A stretch of 64,000 nucleotides of DNA from JAIYCX01 sp964353175 (GCA_964353175.1 CAYGUX010000001.1:62001-126000), one strand, 5' to 3'. Counted from the first letter of the stretch, positions 1 through 9,484 are shown. The notes: generated by a model not told the origin, from the letters alone. Numbers and translations: made by a program.

Positions 1-530
1 CAATTCTTTCGGATACTGGCCTCTAAACGAATATCTGAATTTGTAATATTCAAGATCAATCGGCCCTCTTCCATTGGCACCTTGAACCACTTACTTACAT
101 TACTTTTAGACGAATAAAATTTTATACCGAAGCTTAAAGATTCGAAATCATAGCCAAGTTGACGAACAATCTGCGTACTATTCAAATCCTTAAAATAAGT
201 AGAAGTAGTAGACACATTCACCTCACTATAAACTAACATTTTCTTATAAAAAGAAAACGTGGTTTTTAAGGCAGTGGATAGAATACGATCTTCATTGTGA
301 TCGTCAGAGCTATCGAACATACTTAAAGTTAGCAATAAGCCCTCCCCATTCAAGGCTCCTGCGACTTGATTAAGATAGCCTTCCCTAGTGTTTAGTTCTA
401 AAACTGAAATAATTAGACCCAAAACTCGTTCCAAACAGATAGGTTGATACTGATATGCAGACTCGAGGTTGAAACATCGCTCCTTGTATATCCAGGAACC
501 CTGATCTTTAACTTTAATTTCCTTTCTCAA
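1..530 (-). CDS. hypothetical protein, 3' part lies beyond the window
   Basis: One minus-strand frame is open from position 530 to the left edge, giving at least 176 codons. No in-frame ATG lies between the upstream in-frame TAA and this point. I chose the TTG at 528-530 because a GGAG sits about seven bases upstream; the gene would then start 20 bases after the ppiD stop, as in an operon. The visible protein is soluble, with no signal peptide or membrane segment; it begins LRKEIKVKDQGSW and is mixed alpha/beta in character. I recognise no family. The unbroken frame and co-directional spacing support a real gene, but its function is unknown. Confidence 0.6.
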   Translation of the reverse strand, partial: MRKEIKVKDQGSWIYKERCFNLESAYQYQPICLERVLGLIISVLELNTREGYLNQVAGALNGEGLLLTLSMFDSSDDHNEDRILSTALKTTFSFYKKMLVYSEVNVSTTSTYFKDLNSTQIVRQLGYDFESLSFGIKFYSSKSNVSKWFKVPMEEGRLILNITNSDIRLEASIRKN

Positions 531-549
531 TACCCCGCTCCGAGAGAAC

Positions 550-2493
550 CTATAACCCAGCCTGCAAAGAAACTTCTGGTTTTATCTCTGCTCTCAAATA
601 ATTGATGAGTTGATTTAATCCACTTGCAGAGACAGCTTGTTGTTCTCTTGACATAAAAGCTTGCAATTCACTTGGAACGATACCATCTTTAGGTTTCTCA
701 ACCTTACTCATTCCAAGGATATATACCTCACCACTCATATTTACATAAGGTTGAGAATAATATCCGTTTGATTCAATTGCCGCGATAATATCTGCTTTCT
801 GTCTAGGATCTTCGATCATAGTTAATGCAATAGCTTCTCTCTTAGCTAAGGGCACTTCTTCAACCTTTAATCCTTTTTCAGTCAACAACTTAGATACCGC
901 TCGACCTCTCACTAACGCATTCCCTACTTCAACGTCTGGCAAAGAAGCTAAAAACTTAGTCGCCTTTTCTTTAGAAATGTTCAAAGCTTCTACTCTTTTA
1001 AGTTCAGCTACAATATCTGTTTTAACTTGCTCTAAAGGTTTCTCCTTAGGCTCAAATACATCCCGAATATAGACATAGACATAACCCGTCTTAGCTTTAT
1101 CAGAGACCAATACGGAAGATCCCTTCGCTAAGGACATTACCTCTGACAGATCCTCCAAAGCAACATCCGAAATGATCCCAAGTGGTGTGCCAGATTCCTC
1201 TAGTGATAGACCCTTTTCACTAGCTAATTTCTTGATGAAGTCTTCTCTAGTTTGATACCCTTGATCTTCAACACTTCGTAGGAAATTTTCTCCTCCAACC
1301 TTTGCATATTCAGGAGTTAACTTGTTTACAATTTCCACTCTTAGTTGTTCCTTAACCTCTTCAAATGGCTTTACGCTACTTGGCACATCTTCAACTACCT
1401 TCAGTAACACATACTCCTCTCCCAATTTAGTGACAGGACTAATTTCATTCACTTTCAAGCCTTGTAGAATATTTTGAGTCTCTACATTAATTTTATCCAT
1501 ACTCAGAAGTTCCGGTTCGGATTTAAAAGTTGCTCCCTTCTGTTTACCCAAAGACTCAAATTGTTCAGGAGAAGTTACTATCTGCGTTCTAAGATCTTCA
1601 GCCAATAACTTGATGTTATCGTCAGCATCCTGGTTTGAATTTTCACCCTCTATCAGTTCTGTTAATGCACTCTTAGAAGTAAGGTAACTTAAAGTTGAGT
1701 ATCTAACTTGCCTTGGAATTTCATATTGCTTTCGATTCGCTTCATATAGATCAACTAACTCCTGTTCATCGACCTTCACAGTAGTTTGATATCGATCGGG
1801 GGAAAAACGTACTACCAATGGTAGTATTTGCTTGCTTGTTTGATATCTTGACTTATTAGCCTGATAATATTCTTCGATCTTTTCATTACTAATTTCGATA
1901 CCAACTAGAGGCGAGCTGATTTTAGCACTGTAAAAACCTATCTGCGACTCTTTCAGTAAATATCTTTTTTCTCTCTCAGCTTTTCCATATAATGCCAAAG
2001 ACCCTAAAACTTGGCTCAATTGATTCTCTTTCAATTGATCAGTCACCATACTTTCATAACTACCTTCGGTCATTCCCTGTGATTGTAAAAAGGCTGAGAA
2101 CTTCTGCCGATCAACTCCATCTGCGAAAACTGGCAATCCTCTAGTGAACGTCTCAACTTGAGTTGTGGAAACAACAAAATTTAAAGACTTAAAAAACACT
2201 TCCAACAAAGACTTGTCTATCATCTCATCAAGCACTTTCTGCTTAATGTTTATCATTTTTTCAAATTGTTCATACTGATCTCCGAATTGTCTCCGCAACA
2301 TCGATCTTACTCTATCAACTTCTAAGTAATATTCCCTAGCTTTAATTTTCTTACCGCCAACAGTCGCAATAAGCTCACTTCCAGGTTGCTTCTGAAAATA
2401 GTCCATACCAAACGGCAACATTAAAAAAGCACACATACCTACTAGAAAAAGTCCGACAACTCCTCTTCTATTTCTTCTGAAAAACTCGATCAT
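550..2493 (-). CDS. ppiD: PpiD-type membrane-anchored peptidyl-prolyl isomerase / periplasmic foldase
   Basis: This 647-aa protein has a basic N-terminus and one membrane helix (about residues 10-32), followed by a long periplasmic part. Residues about 35-230 look like the SurA N-terminal chaperone fold, with the typical opening 'ELIATVGGKKIKAREYY'. Residues about 250-390 form a parvulin-like domain, and a further helical region follows. Known PpiD proteins are anchored at the Sec exit and help outer-membrane and secreted proteins fold; their parvulin domain is often inactive. Length and layout match PpiD (about 620 aa in E. coli). A gene of unknown function follows 20 bases downstream. Orthology to PpiD rather than another SurA-family protein is an inference. 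Confidence 0.8.
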   Translation of the reverse strand: MIEFFRRNRRGVVGLFLVGMCAFLMLPFGMDYFQKQPGSELIATVGGKKIKAREYYLEVDRVRSMLRRQFGDQYEQFEKMINIKQKVLDEMIDKSLLEVFFKSLNFVVSTTQVETFTRGLPVFADGVDRQKFSAFLQSQGMTEGSYESMVTDQLKENQLSQVLGSLALYGKAEREKRYLLKESQIGFYSAKISSPLVGIEISNEKIEEYYQANKSRYQTSKQILPLVVRFSPDRYQTTVKVDEQELVDLYEANRKQYEIPRQVRYSTLSYLTSKSALTELIEGENSNQDADDNIKLLAEDLRTQIVTSPEQFESLGKQKGATFKSEPELLSMDKINVETQNILQGLKVNEISPVTKLGEEYVLLKVVEDVPSSVKPFEEVKEQLRVEIVNKLTPEYAKVGGENFLRSVEDQGYQTREDFIKKLASEKGLSLEESGTPLGIISDVALEDLSEVMSLAKGSSVLVSDKAKTGYVYVYIRDVFEPKEKPLEQVKTDIVAELKRVEALNISKEKATKFLASLPDVEVGNALVRGRAVSKLLTEKGLKVEEVPLAKREAIALTMIEDPRQKADIIAAIESNGYYSQPYVNMSGEVYILGMSKVEKPKDGIVPSELQAFMSREQQAVSASGLNQLINYLRAEIKPEVSLQAGL

Positions 2494-2586
2494 ATTAGTT
2501 CTCTCTCCCTAGACTAGATTTATGCTACTCTTTAATGTATTTTATACTGGATTTTATAACTTACAATCATTTACCTTCTATATTAA

Positions 2587-2859
2587 ATGCAAGACATCTT
2601 CTACCCCATCTACCTAGAATTGCCACCCGAAAACATAGTTTTACTCAAGTTTTTCTTAGAATCCTATGAAGGTATAGGAGAATTAAGAACTATAGATAGC
2701 AATAAAGCACAGGTAGTAATCCTAAGCCTCACACATACCAAAGACCATGTGCTTGCCTTACTTGAAGCAGAAAAAGAAAGTTTAAAATTTAAGATAATAG
2801 TAAAACCGGAGATTTTAACTGGAGATTGGTTACTAGGGGAAATCGAAGAAAAATTATAA
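2587..2859 (+). CDS. DUF4911 family small protein
   Basis: A 90-aa soluble protein whose pattern 'ENIVLLKFFLESYEGIGELRTID' followed by a repeating beta-alpha-beta profile matches the DUF4911 family, small proteins seen mainly in deltaproteobacterial-type and anaerobic lineages. Their function is not established. It is divergent from ppiD (94 bases between the starts) and convergent with the J-protein gene downstream, so it is probably monocistronic. No signal peptide or membrane segment is present. The family call rests on recognising the profile, not on a search. Confidence 0.65.
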   Translation: MQDIFYPIYLELPPENIVLLKFFLESYEGIGELRTIDSNKAQVVILSLTHTKDHVLALLEAEKESLKFKIIVKPEILTGDWLLGEIEEKL

Positions 2860-2878
2860 AAGTATGTTTGACCCTAAG

Positions 2879-4174
2879 CTACCTAGTCAAACCAAACCAT
2901 CCCTTCCTGAGCTTCATTAATTTATCATAATTACTCTGGACGGTTTCAAACTCTTGTCGCATCTGATCATCTGCCGAATCAGGGTGAAATTTCCTTGCCA
3001 GATCCCTATAAGCTCTCTTAATATCAGCTTCAGTTGCTCGATCGTCTAGACCGAAACTTTCAAGCAAGTTACTATACTCATCAATGTGACTAGCATGGCT
3101 CACTTCTCTTAGGCGCGTGCCACCCCTAGCCTTTTTGGGCTTCTGTGAGGGTTTCTTAACCTCACTGGGACTAGACCGAAGCTTCGCCAACATTAAAATG
3201 AGCAGATAAATAATAAGAGGCAAAGAAAAACTAAAGGCCAAAATTAAATAAACAAATAGAGGCATCTGCCCTAAAATCAACAAATGCCCTTTTTCAGATA
3301 AATTTAGCTCAGAAATCAACTCCCTTGAGATCAGGGGAAATGCAACAGACTCTAACTTCTTATTAACAAATGACTCTCTTAACAACATTAAGTTAATCTT
3401 CAATTGATCGGTAGAAGATGGGTATCTTGATTTAAAAAAACCAACAACTTTCCCTAGAGACTCTACGCTAGAAGTGTTCGCTATACTCTTAACTACTTCA
3501 AGTAATTTATTAAATACTTCTTCCTTACATTCTGGTCGAATACTTAATACAGAAAGGTTATTGTCAGAATCTATTAAATCTAAATTCGCCTGCTCGCTCT
3601 CTGTCCATACCGGACAATCTTCACTTGAGAGGAAATATGTTGATGCTAAAAATTGATAGGCGTAAAACCTAAAGCTAAATGGTTCCGAGGCATCTAGCAT
3701 TACCCCTTCTAGAAACTTACTTAACTTACTTAAAAGTTCTTCACTAGGGAAGTTCTCTAATTTGAGTAGATAGTCTATGTGATCCAATGAGCTAGACATA
3801 CTAGAGCTTAAACCATCGGTAGCATTAAAAGTCGCCAACAATCCACGGACAGACCTATTTAACATAGATGTTTGGCTTGCGGGCGGGTATAAATATTGAA
3901 TTATGAAATCTAGCTCCTCTAAAGAACAGGAGTTATTTCTTTTAGCGAGCAGAAGTCCAATCGAAGTTGAGTAGATTGACTCATCCACTACAGGTTTAGT
4001 GAGCGTCTCGGATAGTCCTAATATCTTTGATTTAATTTCAGAGTCATCCCCTCCCTCCCTAAGTACCGCACACATACTTTCCAAAGAAAGAGGCTCTACG
4101 TTATCCGCGTGAGTATAAGTTGCGAAACAAAGTACAAAAGAAATACCTATCCATGCCCTTAACTTACTTAACAT
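2879..4174 (-). CDS. membrane-anchored J-domain (DnaJ-like) protein
   Basis: This 431-aa protein starts with a cleavable-looking signal sequence (about residues 1-23, ending 'ATYTHA'). A roughly 280-residue helical domain of no recognised family follows, then a strong membrane helix at about 307-332. A basic linker leads to a C-terminal J domain (about 373-430) with the HPD tripeptide in 'RKFHPDSADD'. The predicted topology is a periplasmic domain with a cytoplasmic J domain, so it could recruit cytoplasmic DnaK to the membrane in response to something outside. It overlaps the upstream DUF1573 gene by 11 bases, suggesting translational coupling and a shared role. The function of the large domain is unknown. 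Confidence 0.75.
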   Translation of the reverse strand: MLSKLRAWIGISFVLCFATYTHADNVEPLSLESMCAVLREGGDDSEIKSKILGLSETLTKPVVDESIYSTSIGLLLAKRNNSCSLEELDFIIQYLYPPASQTSMLNRSVRGLLATFNATDGLSSSMSSSLDHIDYLLKLENFPSEELLSKLSKFLEGVMLDASEPFSFRFYAYQFLASTYFLSSEDCPVWTESEQANLDLIDSDNNLSVLSIRPECKEEVFNKLLEVVKSIANTSSVESLGKVVGFFKSRYPSSTDQLKINLMLLRESFVNKKLESVAFPLISRELISELNLSEKGHLLILGQMPLFVYLILAFSFSLPLIIYLLILMLAKLRSSPSEVKKPSQKPKKARGGTRLREVSHASHIDEYSNLLESFGLDDRATEADIKRAYRDLARKFHPDSADDQMRQEFETVQSNYDKLMKLRKGWFGLTR

Positions 4175-5213
4175 CAGAATCCACTACAGCAAAATATGGC
4201 ACTTCTATTATTTTCTCCCCCTCAATCTCACTATCTGTATATAATTCCAAATTACCCCGCACGACCCCTTTCGCGAGAGAATTAATTCTTAAAGTCACAT
4301 ACTGACCAGAGGAATCCTCAGAAAGCTCTGCATCAACACCCCGATTAGACTTCTCGATATACGAGACTCTTGCTTTCTGCGCTTCAGTAGCCTTGCTAAT
4401 GCGTAAGATCCTACTAAGAGCAATATCCCCACTAGAAGTATCCTGAATGAATCCAAAATTTATTGACTTAGGAGTAACGACCAAGTCTCCTTGAACGTAA
4501 AAATTTATTGGCAAAATCAAAGTTGGAGTACTCTCACTATCCGTTTTGGCGATCAATCTGGTTCGCTCATTTCCAAGCGGAAGATTTATATTTGAGGAAA
4601 GCTTAATCTTATAGGTACCGCCCACGGCACTCACTACTTCGGCATCAAAATAATTGGCCTTTGGAATAACTTCTTTAATCTTAAAAGTTTTTAAAGTCGG
4701 ACTTTCTAAAGTCACTAGGACTGAGAATCCCTTACTCCTAGTGACCTCACCTAATTCTAATGCCTCCGGGGAAAAGACAATATCATTCTTTATATTTGCC
4801 TTAACGGTAACTACTTGAGATGAGTTTAAAGGGTCGTTACTATATATCCGTAACACCTTTTCCTTGTCGCCCCTAAAACCAAGAGTATTAAAACTTAGTC
4901 TTATAGAACTTTCACTACCAGGCTTAATTACAGGGTCATTGATTACTGCAGAAGTACAGCCACAAGCTGGATCTAATGATCGAATAATAAGATCTTTTGT
5001 TCCAATATTTTTAATCTTGAATTCCTCTTCAAGGATAGCACCTTGTGCGACTTCGCCAAAATCCCTACTAGTATTGGGAATAAAAATCCTAGGGCCCGTT
5101 AATTCGCTCGTTTGTACCGTCTCAGCGATTGCACTACCCTTAAAAAGCAAAGCGATTAAAACCCAAAGGCTAAAGAAAGAATGTCTTTTAAACTTAGACA
5201 AGGCAGTGCCCAT
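4164..5213 (-). CDS. DUF1573 domain secreted protein
   Basis: 349 aa with an N-terminal signal sequence (about residues 10-31, ending 'GSAIAE'). Residues about 40-140 match DUF1573, an immunoglobulin-like beta fold, including the typical 'FGEVAQGAILEEEFKIKNIG' and the conserved 'DPACGCTSA' CGC cysteines. A second similar beta-rich unit follows (about 240-345, starting 'INFGFIQD'). DUF1573 proteins are secreted or periplasmic and poorly characterised. The gene overlaps the start of the membrane J-protein by 11 bases, so the two are probably made together. Binding partners are not predictable. Confidence 0.8.
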   Translation of the reverse strand: MGTALSKFKRHSFFSLWVLIALLFKGSAIAETVQTSELTGPRIFIPNTSRDFGEVAQGAILEEEFKIKNIGTKDLIIRSLDPACGCTSAVINDPVIKPGSESSIRLSFNTLGFRGDKEKVLRIYSNDPLNSSQVVTVKANIKNDIVFSPEALELGEVTRSKGFSVLVTLESPTLKTFKIKEVIPKANYFDAEVVSAVGGTYKIKLSSNINLPLGNERTRLIAKTDSESTPTLILPINFYVQGDLVVTPKSINFGFIQDTSSGDIALSRILRISKATEAQKARVSYIEKSNRGVDAELSEDSSGQYVTLRINSLAKGVVRGNLELYTDSEIEGEKIIEVPYFAVVDSDVK

Positions 5214-5244
5214 AATTTAGTACCTAGAGTATTTTACGACTCTA

Positions 5245-6651
5245 TTAGTGATTAGAATTTACTACTAAAAGTTCCGCACTTTTTCTTTTCTCTTCTTCAA
5301 ACATAACTTCGATTAGCTTAGTATGCACTTTGCCTGATTGAAAAATTTCATTTGAGAGTATTTTCTTAAGGAGTGGCATATTCGTAGTGACGCCTCCAAT
5401 TATGCACTCGCTTAAAGCAACTAACATCTTTTGAATTGCCTCTTCTCTATTGTTTCCCCTAACGATGATTTTAGCAATTAAAGAATCATAATATGGAGGG
5501 ATCTTATATCGATCATAGATCGCCGAATCCACTCTCACGCCCAATCCACCTGGTGGATGATACCCATCCACTAATCCTGGACTAGGGATAAAAGTATAAG
5601 GATCTTCCGCATTAACGCGAACCTCTATAGCATGACCAAAAAACTTCACATCTTCTTGTTTCAATGAAAGCTCTCGACCTGCTGCAACCCAAATCTGTTC
5701 TTTAACAATGTCAGTTAAAGTTACAAACTCAGTAACAGGATGCTCTACCTGCAAACGCGTATTCATCTCAATGAAGTAGAATTTTTCCGTTGTAGGATCA
5801 ACAAGATACTCTATCGTTCCGCAACTAGAATATCCAATGGCTTGACCCAATCTAACCGCTGACTCATGCATTGCCTCTCTAGTTTCTTGTGAAAGACAAG
5901 GTGCAGGGCTTTCCTCAACTAACTTCTGATATCTCCTTTGAGTCGAACAGTCCCGCTCTCCCAAATGAATTACGTTATGAAAACTATCACCAATAATTTG
6001 AACTTCAACGTGCCTTGCAGTTGGAATATATTTTTCCACGTAAAGACTAGCATCACCAAATGCCGCCTCAACCTCTCGACTAGCTTGTTCATAAAGCCTA
6101 GTAAACTCTTCCGCACTATGAACTATCTTCATCCCTCTTCCACCACCACCAGCAACCGCTTTAATTAAAACTGGATAGCCAATTGCCTCAACTTCCTTTA
6201 AAGCTTCTTCCGCATTTGTCCCGGCAGCTGCACTCCCTGGCACAACGGGAACTTCATGTTTCATTGCTAACTTTCTCGCCACTGCCTTATCCCCCATCAA
6301 TCTCATATGACGAACTTTAGGGCCAATGAAAGTAATGCCGCACTGCCCACATATCTCCGCAAATGCAGCATTTTCACTTAAAAATCCATACCCAGGATGA
6401 ATTGCTTCCGCACCTGTCGCTACTGCAGCAGAGATAATTGATGAAAAATTAAGATATGATTCTGTCGGGCTAGGTGGCCCAATACATACGCTTTCATTTG
6501 CGAGCTTAACATGCAAAGCATCAGCATCAGCTACAGAATGAACTGCAACAGTCTTTACTCCTAACTCGTGACAAGCTCGAATAACTCTAACAGCGATCTC
6601 TCCTCTGTTAGCTATTAAAATCTTTTTAAATGGTGGTGCTATTGTTCGCAT
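5245..6651 (-). CDS. accC: biotin carboxylase subunit of acetyl-CoA carboxylase
   Basis: Carboxylates the biotin carried on AccB using ATP and bicarbonate, the first half-reaction of fatty acid synthesis. The 468-aa protein has the N-terminal fold 'KKILIANRGEIAVRVIRA', the ATP-grasp glycine-rich loop GGGGRGM at about 168-174 and the active-site segment MNTRLQVEH at about 296-304. It is about 20 residues longer than E. coli AccC, the excess being a C-terminal tail after 'NEIFQSGKVHTKLIE'. The accB gene lies 41 bases upstream on the same strand, the standard accBC operon. No key residue appears to be missing. Confidence 0.97.
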   Translation of the reverse strand: MRTIAPPFKKILIANRGEIAVRVIRACHELGVKTVAVHSVADADALHVKLANESVCIGPPSPTESYLNFSSIISAAVATGAEAIHPGYGFLSENAAFAEICGQCGITFIGPKVRHMRLMGDKAVARKLAMKHEVPVVPGSAAAGTNAEEALKEVEAIGYPVLIKAVAGGGGRGMKIVHSAEEFTRLYEQASREVEAAFGDASLYVEKYIPTARHVEVQIIGDSFHNVIHLGERDCSTQRRYQKLVEESPAPCLSQETREAMHESAVRLGQAIGYSSCGTIEYLVDPTTEKFYFIEMNTRLQVEHPVTEFVTLTDIVKEQIWVAAGRELSLKQEDVKFFGHAIEVRVNAEDPYTFIPSPGLVDGYHPPGGLGVRVDSAIYDRYKIPPYYDSLIAKIIVRGNNREEAIQKMLVALSECIIGGVTTNMPLLKKILSNEIFQSGKVHTKLIEVMFEEEKRKSAELLVVNSNH

Positions 6652-6692
6652 ATCTATGTTCTAAAATGGTCTTAGTTATAAAAAGTACAGAC

Positions 6693-7265
6693 TTAGGAAG
6701 GATCTACTTTAAATAACACCTCGCCATATTCAACCATCTGACCATCTTCTAAACAAATCTCGACAATCTTACCGCTAAGCTCACTTTCAATTTCATTCAT
6801 TAACTTCATTGCTTCAACGATACAAAGTACTGCGCCCTTTTTAACCGAGTCTCCTACTTCAACAAATGACTCAGCATCAACCGCAGGTCTTCTATAAAAA
6901 GTACCAACCATTGGAGATCTAATTTCCTTATAGGACTTAGACTCTAAGGGCGAATTATTAGGCACTATACTAATATTAGGAGCGTTCTCTCCAGTTGCCG
7001 CTGTTGGCGGAACTGCTGCTTGAGGAGCTGGTGGGTATGAATACTGTGGATATTGAGAAGGATACATTGCTGGTGGCAAAGCCTGTGTAGCTACTTGCTC
7101 CTGAGGTCCTCGTTTCAACCATAGGCTTTCATCATCTCTCTCTAGCTTAAACTCAGTAACTTCATGCCTTTCTAAAGTCTCTAAAAGATTCTTAATATCA
7201 TCAAGGTCAAGTCGATCCTTTCTAATCGAAATTGGTTCTTTCTTATTCGCCATAGCTGAGCCCAT
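6693..7265 (-). CDS. accB: biotin carboxyl carrier protein of acetyl-CoA carboxylase
   Basis: Carries the biotin that moves CO2 between biotin carboxylase and carboxyltransferase. The C-terminal biotinyl domain (about 115-190) contains the EAMKLMNE motif with the biotinylated lysine near residue 154. An N-terminal helical segment and a Pro/Ala/Tyr-rich flexible linker (about 55-100) precede it, as in other AccB proteins. Two Met codons compete as start, at positions 1 and 5 (MGSAMANKKEP); neither has a clear Shine-Dalgarno, and the second fits family length better. A TATAAT-like box lies about 40 bases upstream. accC follows directly. Confidence 0.93.
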   Translation of the reverse strand: MGSAMANKKEPISIRKDRLDLDDIKNLLETLERHEVTEFKLERDDESLWLKRGPQEQVATQALPPAMYPSQYPQYSYPPAPQAAVPPTAATGENAPNISIVPNNSPLESKSYKEIRSPMVGTFYRRPAVDAESFVEVGDSVKKGAVLCIVEAMKLMNEIESELSGKIVEICLEDGQMVEYGEVLFKVDPS

Positions 7266-7364
7266 AACAGTTTTTAAGTTATAAATTTCTAACGTGATCC
7301 TTTCTTATTATAAAAGAATCTAAATAGGCCACCCGATTTGTATGGCCCAAAAAGAAAAAGGGAA

Positions 7365-7517
7365 CTAAACTTTCCCTTCTTTGTAGAGAACGTGCTTTCT
7401 AGCTTTTGGATCGTATTTTTTAACTTCCATTTTCTCAGGCTTTTTTCTTTTATTTTTAGTAATTGTATAAAAGTGACCTGTCGCAGCTGTGGAAACTAAT
7501 TTTATAATATCTCTCAT
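7365..7517 (-). CDS. rpmG: 50S ribosomal protein L33
   Basis: A 50-aa basic protein starting MRDIIKLVSTAATGHFY and ending HVLYKEGKV, which is the L33 pattern. The four zinc-binding cysteines of the C+ type are absent, so this is the zinc-independent (C-) paralogue form. The length is typical. It lies about 100 bases upstream of accB on the same strand. A weak hairpin (GGCCA / TGGCC, around 7328-7348) lies between them and might attenuate read-through. Confidence 0.93.
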   Translation of the reverse strand: MRDIIKLVSTAATGHFYTITKNKRKKPEKMEVKKYDPKARKHVLYKEGKV

Positions 7518-7662
7518 GATATTTCTCTCTATATTCTATATTTAAATTTGACCTGTTTTAATTACAAATTACCGCTTATAATAGCGACAATCTAACTCCA
7601 AGGAAAATACCCAAAATAAATTGAGTAATTATTTGGAGACAGTATATATATGATAATGAGCA

Positions 7663-8619
7663 ATGACGCAAAACATCAATAATTATAGGCACCTTGCCAT
7701 ACTAGATTTAGGCTCTGCAGCTATTCGCTTTGAATTATTTGAATTATCCCTGGATTCCGAAAGCCCCAAATTAAAATTAATAGAGAAAAAAAGAGCCTTA
7801 TTGAGATTAGGACACCTAGATAGTGGGCGAATATCCGATACAAAACAGAAAGAACTTCTCAGAATTCTACATTCCATCCAAAACATCCTAAGCTCGTATA
7901 AAAATATCGAAGTAGTTTTTGTTGCAACGGAAGCCCTAAGAAGAGCCACAAATAGTGAAGATGTAATTACTGCTTGCACCAAAGTAATCGGGCATAGAAT
8001 AGACATTATCACTCCAAAACGAGAAGCGACACTCACTGTAGATGGTATTCTGTATTTTGAAAAATTTAATTTTTCCAAGCTACACTTTATAGATATCGGC
8101 GGAAAAAGTTCTGAAGTGTCCTTCATAAACAACAATTCCATAGAATGGTCTATTAGCATACCATTTGGTGCTCTAATGAACGAAAGCACTAATATAAAAA
8201 ATTTACTCCCCATTCATCTGCCTAAAAAGGCTGAAGCGTTAATCTCCCAGATTAAAATAGATCATCCTAACATCCCTCTCGTAGGTTCAGGAGGTACATT
8301 TAGAGCTTTTGATAAAATGCTTCCAAAGCTTGGAATCGTGCCTGATGACATTTCCAATAATTACCGAGAAGCATTCTGCCTACTAGAGAATGCAACAAAG
8401 GCTGATTTCATAGAACTTACTAAAGACCAGGAAGAAAGAAGAGACCTCTTACCACAAGGCTTAGGGATACTCAGAGAGATCATATTCGCCACTGATCCAA
8501 ACGACATCATCGTGACAAGGTTCTCCTTGCGTCATGGACTTCTAAAAGAACTGATTATTCCTTATTTCCCTGAGACCGCGCAGAAAGGATTCCTGGGATC
8601 GAAGGGAGTATGGAGCTAA
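7663..8619 (+). CDS. Ppx/GppA family exopolyphosphatase / pppGpp phosphohydrolase
   Basis: 318 aa with the actin-like ATPase fold of the Ppx/GppA family. The phosphate-1 loop is 'AILDLGSAAIRFELFE' near residues 13-28, and the second loop is 'IDIGGKSSEVSF' near 143-154. The protein has only the two core domains; the C-terminal HD-like domain of E. coli Ppx is missing, as in many short family members. Such enzymes hydrolyse polyphosphate, pppGpp or both, and the sequence does not tell which. The last 65 bases overlap the 3' end of the convergent TerC-family gene. Confidence 0.85.
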   Translation: MTQNINNYRHLAILDLGSAAIRFELFELSLDSESPKLKLIEKKRALLRLGHLDSGRISDTKQKELLRILHSIQNILSSYKNIEVVFVATEALRRATNSEDVITACTKVIGHRIDIITPKREATLTVDGILYFEKFNFSKLHFIDIGGKSSEVSFINNNSIEWSISIPFGALMNESTNIKNLLPIHLPKKAEALISQIKIDHPNIPLVGSGGTFRAFDKMLPKLGIVPDDISNNYREAFCLLENATKADFIELTKDQEERRDLLPQGLGILREIIFATDPNDIIVTRFSLRHGLLKELIIPYFPETAQKGFLGSKGVWS

Positions 8620-9484
8620 TCAAGATAAGAGAGATAACCATGAGAGATATGACAGGTGGTATGTGATACCAATCCTCTGATAACATTTTCACCCCAACAA
8701 ATATCAAAATAAAAGACACTCCAATCGAGAGATGTTTAAATAGGTCCATCAAACCAGACAATACAAAGTATAATGATCGCAATCCTAAGATGGCGAACAA
8801 ATTACTTGAATATACAATGAAGGGATCCTTGGTAATGCCTAAGATAGCGGGTATAGAATCTAAAGCAAAAAGAATGTCTGTTAACTCCATTACGATTAAT
8901 ACAACCAACAGTGGAGTTGCATACAAAGTACCTTTCTCTAAAATAAAAAAGTTCTGTCCTTCGTAGTCCAACTTAGTTCTTAGAAATTTTCTGACGAATT
9001 TAAGAATAAAATTAGTCTCTAAATGAATATCTCCTTGGGGAGCTTTTAATGTTTTAATGCCTGTAAAAAGAATAAAAGCACCGAATACATAAGTCAGCCA
9101 CTGGAAGCGGTCCAACAAAGCAACCCCGCCATAAATCAATAAACCACGTGTTACGATAGCCCCAAGCACCCCCCAAAACAAAACGCGATGCTGATACTTC
9201 GGCTTAACAGAAAAATATTTAAATATGACTATAAACAAGAAAAGATTATCAACGCTCAAGGTCTTTTCCACGACATACCCGGTTAAAAATAATACTGCAT
9301 CAGATGAAGAGTGGAAATGCCAAATTCCAGCGGCAAACATTAGAGATAAAAGAATCCAAAAAACTGTCCATATATATGCCTCCTTAAAGCTAACTTCATG
9401 AGACTCCCGATGAAAAACCCCGAGATCAATTACAAGACATGCTATCACAATCGAAAATAGAACAACCCAATCTAGACCCATCAA
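8555..9484 (-). CDS. TerC/Alx family membrane protein (probable metal ion exporter)
   Basis: 309 aa with about eight to nine hydrophobic helices and the TerC signature segments 'GYVVEKTLSVDNLFLF' and 'ELTDILFALDSIPAI', with acidic and Asn residues inside membrane helices. TerC/Alx proteins are linked to manganese export and protection of metalloproteins exported through Sec; this specific role is inferred from the family. The protein is close to the usual length (about 320 aa). Its 3' end overlaps the convergent Ppx/GppA gene by 65 bases, so the two mRNAs can pair over that stretch. Confidence 0.9.
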   Translation of the reverse strand: MMGLDWVVLFSIVIACLVIDLGVFHRESHEVSFKEAYIWTVFWILLSLMFAAGIWHFHSSSDAVLFLTGYVVEKTLSVDNLFLFIVIFKYFSVKPKYQHRVLFWGVLGAIVTRGLLIYGGVALLDRFQWLTYVFGAFILFTGIKTLKAPQGDIHLETNFILKFVRKFLRTKLDYEGQNFFILEKGTLYATPLLVVLIVMELTDILFALDSIPAILGITKDPFIVYSSNLFAILGLRSLYFVLSGLMDLFKHLSIGVSFILIFVGVKMLSEDWYHIPPVISLMVISLILISSILPSIPGILSARSQGNKE

